Origin: UBA9676 sp036522155
Lineage (GTDB): Bacteria; Actinomycetota; Actinomycetes; Streptosporangiales; Streptosporangiaceae
Direction of reading: 5' to 3'
Length of the DNA: 29,077 nt
NCBI GenBank assembly: GCA_036522155.1
Contig: DATDGI010000240.1
Span: 1-29,077 of the forward strand
The notes beneath the pieces were generated by a model. The model was not told the DNA's origin and made no database searches. It saw nothing but the letters and a program-made list of their open reading frames with translations. Numbering within the stretch: the first letter of the stretch is position 1; each line of letters begins with the position of its first letter. This document shows, piece by piece, positions 12,134 through 18,103 of this stretch. A program made the translations under genes and the position numbers.

Positions 12134-12916
12134 CTACGTCTGCCCGGTGGGGTGGCTGGGTGTGGGGTGCGCCGTCGGCTTGCCGGTGGGGTGGTGCGGC
12201 GTGGGATGCGCCGCCGGCTTGCCGTGGTGGTGCGGCGTCGGGTGCACGGTCGGCTTGCCGTGCGGGTGCGCGGTGTTCCCCGGATGGGGGACGGCCGCGC
12301 AGAAGGCGGCCACGTTGGCGGCTCCGCCGGCCGCGGCCGCCAGGTTACGGAAGGCCACCGCCTCCTGCTTGTGCGTGCCGTGCGCCTTGGCGTGGGACCA
12401 GGCGTTGCACAGCCCGTAGGCCGGGTGGCCGGTCGCGTCGGGGCCGACCGGGGAAGCGCTGTTCGCCGGGTGAGCGGTATGGGTCGGGTGAGCGGCCGGG
12501 GCGCCGATCACGGAGTGGGCGAACTGCTGGGCCGGGGCTGGCAGCACGTTGGTGTAAGCGGCGGTGGCCAGGCCGCCGAGGCTAAGCGCCGCGACCAGGA
12601 CGGCGGCTTTGGCGGACATGAGGGGGGCGAGCAAGGGTGGCCTCCTGCGGCGTCGGGTAACGGGACGCGGCACACCGAGCCGGTTCCGGAACGCGGCCAG
12701 GGCCATCGCTTCGCCCGCCAGCTCATCGCCGGCCGGGGCATCGGTCAGTGCCGTCAGCGCTTCCGCAACCGACCGCAGTTCGGGCGGCGCCCCCGCCGGC
12801 AGGTCGGCTCCCGCAAGCAGCGCGGCGAGCGCTGCGTCGCTGAACGGGGCCGGCTCCCGGCGGCCAGACCACGGGAAGTTCGGCATGTCACCGTCCGGAA
12901 CGCCGCCGCGGGTCAT
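12134..12916 (-). CDS. Probable anti-sigma factor or sensor with His-rich extracytoplasmic repeats
   Basis: The 260-residue protein appears to have a cytoplasmic N-terminal region of about 100 residues ending in the basic RRRRRPP, one membrane helix (about residues 104-125, AKAAVLVAALSLGGLATAAY), and an extracytoplasmic region of about 135 residues. The outer part contains a small conserved-looking segment with two cysteines (YGLCNAWSHAKAHG and AAFCAAV) and a C-terminal tandem repeat built on HPTPHHPTGKP. The tail from HPGNTA to the end carries 12 histidines in about 50 residues. The start ATG overlaps the sigma factor stop (ATGA), the usual arrangement of an ECF sigma factor and its anti-sigma partner. 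No HxxxCxxC zinc motif is present, so it is not a classical ZAS protein. Metal binding by the tail and sigma inhibition are inference. Confidence 0.7.
   Translation of the reverse strand: MTRGGVPDGDMPNFPWSGRREPAPFSDAALAALLAGADLPAGAPPELRSVAEALTALTDAPAGDELAGEAMALAAFRNRLGVPRPVTRRRRRPPLLAPLMSAKAAVLVAALSLGGLATAAYTNVLPAPAQQFAHSVIGAPAAHPTHTAHPANSASPVGPDATGHPAYGLCNAWSHAKAHGTHKQEAVAFRNLAAAAGGAANVAAFCAAVPHPGNTAHPHGKPTVHPTPHHHGKPAAHPTPHHPTGKPTAHPTPSHPTGQT
12137..12268 (-). repeat. In-frame tandem repeat encoding HPTPHHPTGKP-like units
   Basis: The last 44 codons of the membrane protein consist of a partial unit HPHGKP followed by units of 12, 13 and 13 residues, TVHPTPHHHGKP, AAHPTPHHPTGKP and TAHPTPSHPTGQT. 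At the DNA level the block GGCTTGCCG recurs at 12177, 12216 and 12252, at spacings of 39 and 36 bases. Unit number is likely to vary between strains through slippage or recombination. Confidence 0.8.
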
Positions 12917-13458
12917 AGCGTTACACCCGATTCGGCCAGGACCTCGGCCAGCCGTCGCAGGCCGCGGTGGGCGGCCACCCGGACCGCGCCGGGACTGCGG
13001 CCGGTCAGCCGGGCCACGGTCTCGGTGTCCAGGCCGGCCACCACCCGCAGTATGATCACTTCCCTCTGGAGGGCGGGCAGCCCGGCGACCAGCGCCAGCG
13101 CCGCCCGGGTCCCCATCTGCTCCAGGGCGGTGTCGGCGGCATCCGGTGCGGGCGGCTGCTCGGCGCCGTCCAGCGGGACCACCGGGCGGCGGGACCGGCG
13201 CCGGGCCTCGTCGATCACCTGGCGGCGGGCGATGGTGAACAGCCAGGCCCGCCAGGCCTGCTCGTCACCGCGGAACCCGGCCAGGCCCCGGACGACCCGC
13301 AGCCAGGTCTCGGCGGCCACGTCCTCGGCCACGTCCGGCGCGATCACCCGCAGGTAGCGGAGCAGCGGGGGGTTGCCGTCCCGCCACAGCCGGGAGAACG
13401 CGGCCTCGCTGCCCGCCTGGGCGGCCATTAAGGCGTCCGCGAACTCCGCACCGATCAC
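12913..13458 (-). CDS. ECF-type RNA polymerase sigma factor
   Basis: The 181-residue protein has sigma region 2 (about residues 5-75, including PDVAEDVAAETWLRVVRGL and AWLFTIARRQVIDEARR) and region 4 (about 120-170, LPALQREVIILRVVAGLD then TETVARLTGRSPGAVRVAAHRGLRRL). Regions 1.1 and 3 are absent, as in extracytoplasmic-function sigma factors. The frame is open upstream to 13578, but that extension is basic and low-complexity and overlaps the upstream deaminase gene. GTG 13458 starts right before the conserved EFADALMAAQAG, follows a CATACT hexamer by 7 bases and leaves a 44-base gap, so I prefer it. The stop overlaps the start of the putative anti-sigma gene by 4 bases. The stimulus and regulon are unknown; the histidine-rich partner suggests a metal or envelope signal. 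Confidence 0.9.
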   Translation of the reverse strand: MIGAEFADALMAAQAGSEAAFSRLWRDGNPPLLRYLRVIAPDVAEDVAAETWLRVVRGLAGFRGDEQAWRAWLFTIARRQVIDEARRRSRRPVVPLDGAEQPPAPDAADTALEQMGTRAALALVAGLPALQREVIILRVVAGLDTETVARLTGRSPGAVRVAAHRGLRRLAEVLAESGVTL

Positions 13459-13465
13459 AGCGCCG

Positions 13466-13471
13466 AGTATG
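13466..13471 (-). promoter_or_regulatory. -10-like hexamer of a leaderless sigma factor transcript
   Basis: On the minus strand CATACT (13471-13466) is followed by 7 bases and the GTG start at 13458, without a Shine-Dalgarno sequence. If real, it gives the sigma and anti-sigma pair its own promoter, separate from the polysaccharide operon upstream, and supports the shorter sigma factor start. Confidence 0.4.
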
Positions 13472-13502
13472 GGCAGGCGGGCCGGCCGCCGCAGCCGTTT
13501 GG

Positions 13503-13952
13503 CTACTTTCTGCCGCCGATGTCCTCGCTCCAGATGTCCGGATACCGTTCCTGGAATTCCTGCATAACGGCGGTGCACCGCGGGTCATCCAGCAGCAGCA
13601 CGTCGACTCCGTGGCCGGTCAGGAAGGACAGGTCGCCCGCGAAGGTGGTGGCCTCGCCCACCACGACCCGGGGGATCTGGAAGAGCAGGATGGCGCCGGA
13701 GCACATCTGGCACGGGGACAGCGTGGTGTACAGCGTCATGTCCTGGTAGGAGGGCTGCCGGCCGGCGTTGCGCAGGCAGGACATCTCGCCGTGCGCGATC
13801 GGGTCGCCCAGCTGGACCCGCTCGTTGTGCCCCGAGGCCAGCAGCCGGCCGCCGCTGGCCAGCGCGGCGCCCACCGGCACTCCCCCGGATGCCAGGCTGT
13901 CCCGCGCCTCCCGCACGGCCACGTCCATCATGGCCCGGTCGGAATCGTTCAT
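13503..13952 (-). CDS. Cytosine deaminase, yeast Fcy1-type
   Basis: This 149-residue zinc hydrolase of the cytidine/deoxycytidylate deaminase superfamily matches the small fungal cytosine deaminase layout closely. It has GHNERVQLGD (substrate Asn43), HGE with zinc ligand His54 and catalytic Glu56, PCQMC with zinc ligands Cys81 and Cys84, IPRVVVGE, and the C-terminal DIWSEDIGG. That last motif parallels the DWFEDIGE of yeast cytosine deaminase, which closes over the base with Trp and Asp. The expected reaction is cytosine to uracil plus ammonia; guanine or a related base cannot be excluded. The frame is open to 14057, but ATG 13952 overlaps the glycosyltransferase stop (ATGA) and begins the conserved fold, so it is the likely start. 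Its coupling to a polysaccharide synthase gene is unusual and may be only a transcriptional convenience. Confidence 0.86.
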   Translation of the reverse strand: MNDSDRAMMDVAVREARDSLASGGVPVGAALASGGRLLASGHNERVQLGDPIAHGEMSCLRNAGRQPSYQDMTLYTTLSPCQMCSGAILLFQIPRVVVGEATTFAGDLSFLTGHGVDVLLLDDPRCTAVMQEFQERYPDIWSEDIGGRK

Positions 13953-15388
13953 CGGCTCGCCATCTCCGGCTGCGCGGCCGGGTCCTCGTCCTTCTGGTCT
14001 TCCAGCCAGGTGGCCTTGCGGCGCAAGATCGCGTCGATTATCCCCCGCAGCCGCCACCAGGCATAGATCTGCCGGTAGCCGACGTTCTCGGCCACCGACG
14101 CGTACAGGAGCAGGGCGAAGTCACGCCAGTGGTGGTAGCGGTGGTAGGTGATCTCCTCGGTCATGACGCTGATCATCGTCAGGAAGGTGGCGTAACCGAG
14201 CCCGACCGCGACGAACAGCAGGACGACCACCGGGTTGATGATCCCGGCCGCCCAGCCGATGGCGAAGACGAACACGGCCATGATCTCCACCAGCGCGCTG
14301 ACCAGCTCGAAGAGCAGGTAGAAGGGCAGGATGACCAGGCCGACGGCGCCGTACCGGGGATTGAAGAACATCTTCTTGTGCAGCCAGAGTGCCTCGCACA
14401 TGATCTGGGCCCAGCGGGCGCGCTGGTGGGCCAGCCGGACATAGCCCCCGGGGACGATCGTCCAGCTGCAGGGCTCGGGGACGAAGCTGATCCGGTAGGG
14501 GCGGCGGTCGTCGCGCAGCCGATGGTGGATGCTGATCGTCATCTCCATGTCGTCGCCCTCGGTATCGAGGTGGAACCCGCCGACGAGCTCGTAGATGTCG
14601 CGGCGGAACAGCCCGAAGGCGCCGGAGATGAACAAGATGCCCCGGATCTGGGACCAGCCGGCCCGGCCCAGCAGGAACGCGCGGAGGTACTCGGCCGACT
14701 GGATGGTGGCGAGCCAGCCACCGGGGATCCGCGGGCGGACGACCCGGCCGCTGCGGATCTCGCAGCTGTTGGCCACCCGGATCGTCGCCCCGGCCGCGAT
14801 CACCCGGTCCGGCTCCTCGATGAACGGCTTCACCAGCGTGAGCAGCGCGTCCTCGTCCAGGTAGGTATCGGCGTCGATGCGGCAGACCAGCGGGTAGCGC
14901 GCGGCGTTCACGCCGGTGTTGACCGCATCCGCCGGGCGGCCCATGCTCTCCTTCCTGATGACCAGCAGCGGGTCGCCGTTGGCCGGGGCGTGCACCGACA
15001 GCACCCGGCCCAGGGTGTGCAGTTTGTGCCGGATCACCTTCTCCACCTCGACCAGGCCGAACTCATCCTGGAGGCGCTGGAAGGTCTGGTCGCTGGACCC
15101 GTCGTCGACGACGATGACCTCGAACTGGGGGTAGCGCAGGTTGAGCAGCCCGCGGGTGCTGCCGACGATCAGATCCTGCATGTTGCACACCGGCACCACG
15201 ATGCTGACCGGTGGGGCCAGCGGGCTGGTGAAGATCTCCGCCAGCCCGGCGTAGGTCGTGCGCCGGGCGGCGGTGGTGGCGTTGACCACCGCCAGCATGA
15301 TGATGATCAAGTAGATGCTGTTGAGGATGAGGAAGTACCAGATCGAGAACCAGGAGAAGCCGTAGACGAAATCGGTGATCACGCTCAC
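13949..15388 (-). CDS. Processive-type membrane glycosyltransferase, family GT2
   Basis: The 479-residue protein has an N-terminal membrane helix (about residues 14-36), a cytoplasmic GT-A domain (about 60-330) and about three to four C-terminal membrane helices (350-440). It carries the D,D,D,QxxRW signature of polymerising synthases: DD at 95-96 (VVDDGSSD), DAD at 172-174, GDD at 278-280 and QRARW at 322-326. The GDD resembles the third acidic motif of hyaluronan-type synthases rather than the TED of cellulose synthases. Enzymes of this class add sugars from UDP donors and pass the chain through their own membrane channel. No PilZ domain is present. It starts at GTG 15388 overlapping the HEAT gene stop (GTGA). 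With the divergent epimerase and dehydrogenase it probably makes an acidic exopolysaccharide; the exact polymer is not predictable. Confidence 0.88.
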   Translation of the reverse strand: MSVITDFVYGFSWFSIWYFLILNSIYLIIIMLAVVNATTAARRTTYAGLAEIFTSPLAPPVSIVVPVCNMQDLIVGSTRGLLNLRYPQFEVIVVDDGSSDQTFQRLQDEFGLVEVEKVIRHKLHTLGRVLSVHAPANGDPLLVIRKESMGRPADAVNTGVNAARYPLVCRIDADTYLDEDALLTLVKPFIEEPDRVIAAGATIRVANSCEIRSGRVVRPRIPGGWLATIQSAEYLRAFLLGRAGWSQIRGILFISGAFGLFRRDIYELVGGFHLDTEGDDMEMTISIHHRLRDDRRPYRISFVPEPCSWTIVPGGYVRLAHQRARWAQIMCEALWLHKKMFFNPRYGAVGLVILPFYLLFELVSALVEIMAVFVFAIGWAAGIINPVVVLLFVAVGLGYATFLTMISVMTEEITYHRYHHWRDFALLLYASVAENVGYRQIYAWWRLRGIIDAILRRKATWLEDQKDEDPAAQPEMASR

Positions 15389-16476
15389 CGCCCCACCCCC
15401 ACGACGGGCAGTGGCTCGCCCTCGGTCAGGCGCACCCCGTACAGCGCTTCGCGCGCGTGCAGGCTGCCCGCGCCGTGGCCGGCCGCCACCCGCACCAGCA
15501 CCTGCTGCCCGCCCTGCCCCAGCGCCGCCAGCGCCGCGGCCGCGTTGTGCGCCACCCAGTAATCCGGGTCGTCCAGGCAGGCCGCCAGCGGGCCGGTGCT
15601 GTCCTGGCTGCCGATCAGGCCCAGCGAGCGGGCCGCCACCGCGCGGAGTTCAAGGTTCTGGCCCGCCGCCAGGCAGTGGCTGAGCGCGGCCGCGGCTTGC
15701 GGCACGCCCAGCCGGCCCAGGGCCCGGGCGGCATTCAGGCGCAGCCCGAGGTCGTTTTCGGCCAGGCAGCCGACCAGGTCTTCCCAGGCCGGCATGACAT
15801 CGAGCAGGCCGAGCAGGTCGGCGGCCAGCGCCCGCCGGTGCGCGTCCCGGCCGGGCCTGACCTCCGCGCGCAGCGCCGGCACGGCCTCGGGCCCGAGTTC
15901 CAGCAGAGCGGAGGCGACCACACCCTCCGGCACCTTGCCGTCCGGCCCGAGCAGGCTGAGCAGGGTGCTGGCCGCGTGCCCGGTGCCCGTCTTCCCCAGC
16001 CCCCGGGCGGCCACGATCCGCACCCGGGCGCTGTGGTCGCCGGTTGCCATCTGGTCAAGCCGCTGCCCGGCCTCGGCCGAGGCGATCAGGCCGAGCCGGC
16101 TGGCCGCGTTGGCCCGCCGGTTGGGCCCGGGGTGCCGGGAGGCCCGCAGCACCCGGCCGGCCGTGCCCCGCTGCTGGAGCAGGCCGGCCAGCAGATCGTG
16201 GCCGTCCCCGCGGACCCGGGCCAGGTAACCGAAGGCCAGCCGCTCCACCGCCCGCCCGTGCGCGCCTGCCGCGGCCACCAGCGAGGCGTCCACCCCTTCC
16301 CCGGCGATCGCCTCCAGCATCGCCGGGCGGACCTGCTTCTCCGCCGCCGCCCGGCGGCGGTCCACGACGTACCTCAGCAGCCGGATCGCCACCGTCAGCA
16401 GCAGCAGGCCGAAGGCGAGAACCGCGCCGGCCACGATAACGGTCAGCAGGAGCCGGACCGTGATGAATGACGGCAC
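15385..16476 (-). CDS. Membrane-anchored HEAT-repeat protein
   Basis: The 363-residue protein has one N-terminal membrane helix (about residues 7-35) followed by the basic RRRAAAEK, placing the rest in the cytoplasm by the positive-inside rule. From about residue 110 to 345 it is a solenoid of roughly seven HEAT or PBS-lyase-type repeats, seen as ANAASRLGLI, VRIVAARGLGKTG, ALAADLLGLLD, LNAARALGRLG, RAVAARSLGLIG and AHNAAAALAALG. Such solenoids bind proteins and have no catalytic role by themselves. The gene lies between an orphan response regulator (12-base gap) and the GT2 synthase (4-base overlap), which suggests a scaffold linking regulator and synthase at the membrane. That role is inference. 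It starts at GTG 16476 without a clear ribosome binding site, so translation may depend on the upstream gene. Confidence 0.8.
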   Translation of the reverse strand: MPSFITVRLLLTVIVAGAVLAFGLLLLTVAIRLLRYVVDRRRAAAEKQVRPAMLEAIAGEGVDASLVAAAGAHGRAVERLAFGYLARVRGDGHDLLAGLLQQRGTAGRVLRASRHPGPNRRANAASRLGLIASAEAGQRLDQMATGDHSARVRIVAARGLGKTGTGHAASTLLSLLGPDGKVPEGVVASALLELGPEAVPALRAEVRPGRDAHRRALAADLLGLLDVMPAWEDLVGCLAENDLGLRLNAARALGRLGVPQAAAALSHCLAAGQNLELRAVAARSLGLIGSQDSTGPLAACLDDPDYWVAHNAAAALAALGQGGQQVLVRVAAGHGAGSLHAREALYGVRLTEGEPLPVVGVGR

Positions 16477-16488
16477 GACCGGGCCCGG

Positions 16489-16866
16489 TCAGGCCGTCTC
16501 GCGGCGCGACAGCACGGCGCTCACCCGCCGGGCCAGTTCCCTCGGGCTGAAGGGCTTGATGACGTAGTCGTCGGCGCCGAGCTCGAACCCCCGTTCCACG
16601 TCGTTCTCCTGCGCCTTGGCGGTGAGCATGATGACCGGGAGCTTCTCGGTCGCCCCGTCCGCCCGCCAGTGCTCGAGCACCTCCAGGCCGGACATGCCCG
16701 GCATCATGATGTCCAGCAGCACCAGGTCCGGGACTTCGGCGGCGACCTCGCGCAGCGCCTGGTCCCCGTCTGAGGCGCGGCGAACGTCGAAGCCCGACTG
16801 CTCCAGCTTGTACCGGACGAGATCACAAACGTCCGGGTCGTCGTCCACAACGAGGACAGTGGTCAT
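16489..16866 (-). CDS. Single-domain response regulator (CheY-like receiver)
   Basis: The 125-residue stand-alone receiver domain has every conserved residue: acidic cluster Asp8-Asp10 in VVDDDPD, phosphoacceptor Asp52 in LLDIMMP, Thr82 in LTAKAQ and Lys104 in IKPFSPREL. No output domain follows, so it must act by protein contact. ATG 16866 has GAGGTGA about 5-10 bases upstream; the in-frame ATG at 16899 lacks such a site, so I chose 16866. No histidine kinase is encoded nearby, making it an orphan regulator. It is the first gene of the minus-strand HEAT, glycosyltransferase and deaminase run, so its likely partner is the HEAT protein or the synthase, which would give phosphorylation-dependent control of polymer synthesis. 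Sequence alone supports only the receiver identity. Confidence 0.9.
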   Translation of the reverse strand: MTTVLVVDDDPDVCDLVRYKLEQSGFDVRRASDGDQALREVAAEVPDLVLLDIMMPGMSGLEVLEHWRADGATEKLPVIMLTAKAQENDVERGFELGADDYVIKPFSPRELARRVSAVLSRRETA

Positions 16867-16937
16867 GTCTTCACCTCGCCTTGGGGCGGCCGTCTCCACA
16901 ATCCGGATTGACTTCGCTTAGTGTTCATCATCTCACT

Positions 16938-16951
16938 CTCTGATATTAGAG
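16938..16951. promoter_or_regulatory. Imperfect 14-bp palindrome over a -10-like hexamer for the response regulator operon
   Basis: CTCTGATATTAGAG is palindromic except for one pair. On the minus strand it contains TAATAT (16948-16943), a good -10 hexamer, about 75 bases upstream of the response regulator start. It is the AT-richest spot of the region. A regulator bound here would control the minus-strand operon. Confidence 0.35.
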
Positions 16952-17001
16952 GCTGATGGGACAGGGATCGCGCTCCACCCCACCCGCCCCCTGAGTCCCG
17001 T

Positions 17002-17016
17002 GTCACTAATTGTGAC
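17002..17016. promoter_or_regulatory. GTCAC-N5-GTGAC inverted repeat in the divergent promoter region
   Basis: GTCAC (17002-17006) and GTGAC (17012-17016) are perfect reverse complements around TAATT. AT-rich TTATAT (17017-17022) follows directly and may be part of a promoter for the epimerase gene. The site is in the 235-base region between two divergent transcripts and is a plausible shared operator; its binding protein is unknown. Confidence 0.4.
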
Positions 17017-17101
17017 TTATATGTTTCATTCAGTGATCAGAGTGGGAACCTTCCCCCATCTGGCCACTCCCATGTGGTGGCCGGGACACCCCGGAGGCGC
17101 G

Positions 17102-18103
17102 ATGAGCATGACCAGCCCGGTGGAGTGCCCGCTGGCGCCGCCGCAGCAGGTGGTGGTGACCGGCGGCGCCGGGTACATCGGCTCGCAGCTGGTCGCCGCC
17201 CTGGTCGCGGGCGGCCACCAGGTCTGCGTGCTGGACGACCTGTCCACCGGCCGCGCCACCCGGCTGGCCGGCCAGGACGGGCTGGTGCGGCTGGTAACCG
17301 GGTCGATCCTCGATGCCGACGTGGTGGAGCGGGAGGTGAAGAACGCCGACACGGTGTTCCACCTCGCGGCGGCGGTCGGCGTGCGGCGGATCATCGACGA
17401 CCCGCTCCAGTCGCTGCGGACCAATCTGGCCGGCACCGAGAACGTGCTCCGGGCCTGCGCCGAGCATGGCTGCCGGGTGGTCCTCGCCTCCTCCTCCGAG
17501 GTGTACGGGAAGCTCAGCGGCGGGGCCATGGCCGAGACCGGGGACATGGTGCTGGGGCCGACGACCGTGCCGCGCTGGTCCTACGCGGCCGCCAAGGCGG
17601 TCGACGAGCATCTCGCCTTCGCCTACGCCCGGCACGGCCTGCGGGTCTCGGTCGTCCGCTACTTCAACTCCTACGGTCCCGGGCTGGACCGGGGAGGAGA
17701 CGCCTCGGTGGTCGCGGTCTTCATCCGGCACGCCCTGGCCGGCCTGCCCATCCCGGTACACGGGGACGGCCGCCAGACCCGGTGCCTGACCTATGTCAGC
17801 GACACCGTGCGCGGGACCATGCTGGCCGCCGCGGTGCCGCAGGCCGAGGGCCAGGTGTTCAACATCGGCTCCACCACCGAGACCAGCATCGCGGAACTGG
17901 CCGCGCTGGTCGCCGGGGCGGCCGGGGCCAAGGTGCCGGTGGAGCTGATCCCGTACCCCTACGGCGCCCGGTTCGAGGACCTCCGGCAGCGGGTGCCCGA
18001 CATCCGGCTGGCCAGGGCCGTCCTGGGCTGGGAGCCCCAGGTCGCCCTGCCGGAAGGCATCCAGCGCACCATCGCGTGGTGGACAACCGGGGGGGAACGA
18101 TGA
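17102..18103 (+). CDS. NAD-dependent nucleotide-sugar epimerase/dehydratase (extended SDR)
   Basis: This 333-residue extended short-chain dehydrogenase/reductase acts on a nucleotide sugar. The NAD-binding motif is TGGAGYIGS (GGAGYIG at residues 21-27) and the catalytic Tyr-x-x-x-Lys is Tyr161-Lys165 in SYAAAKAVDEH. The serine motif is ASSSEVYG near 130-136, and the sugar-nucleotide region RYFNSYGPG continues to IPVHGDGRQTRCLTYV. It resembles UDP-glucose or UDP-N-acetylglucosamine 4-epimerases (GalE/WbpP/TviC) more than dehydratases. The frame is open back to 17000, but GGAGG at 17093-17097 is 4 bases before ATG 17102 (10 before ATG 17108), marking the true start. The stop overlaps the next gene's ATG. 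With the following 6-dehydrogenase it likely supplies a galacto- or gluco-configured uronic acid donor; the exact substrate is not determinable. Confidence 0.88.
   Translation: MSMTSPVECPLAPPQQVVVTGGAGYIGSQLVAALVAGGHQVCVLDDLSTGRATRLAGQDGLVRLVTGSILDADVVEREVKNADTVFHLAAAVGVRRIIDDPLQSLRTNLAGTENVLRACAEHGCRVVLASSSEVYGKLSGGAMAETGDMVLGPTTVPRWSYAAAKAVDEHLAFAYARHGLRVSVVRYFNSYGPGLDRGGDASVVAVFIRHALAGLPIPVHGDGRQTRCLTYVSDTVRGTMLAAAVPQAEGQVFNIGSTTETSIAELAALVAGAAGAKVPVELIPYPYGARFEDLRQRVPDIRLARAVLGWEPQVALPEGIQRTIAWWTTGGER

Noticed and set aside
12137..12268. Repeat block considered as a CRISPR array or mobile-element repeat
   Set aside because: The repeats are imperfect, contiguous without spacers, in frame, and encode a regular His/Pro peptide pattern, so they are a coding tandem repeat.
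10445..13357. Nearly 3-kb plus-strand open frame across several genes
   Set aside because: It crosses the PH-domain promoter, the ammonia-lyase in another frame, the terminator hairpins and the sigma/anti-sigma genes; its product is low-complexity and unrelated to any family.
13459..13578. 40-residue N-terminal extension of the ECF sigma factor
   Set aside because: It is a basic low-complexity segment overlapping the upstream deaminase gene by 76 bases; sigma region 2 begins right after GTG 13458, which has a CATACT-N7 leaderless layout.
17000..17101. N-terminal extension of the epimerase to GTG 17000
   Set aside because: It has no ribosome binding site and would encode the palindrome and AT-rich control region. 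GGAGG before ATG 17102 and the family start both favour the shorter protein.
17074..18099. Large N-terminal extension of the nucleotide-sugar dehydrogenase
   Set aside because: The 342 extra codons are a frame-shadow of the epimerase gene. The dehydrogenase family starts at ATG 18100, which has a G-rich ribosome binding site and overlaps the epimerase stop.
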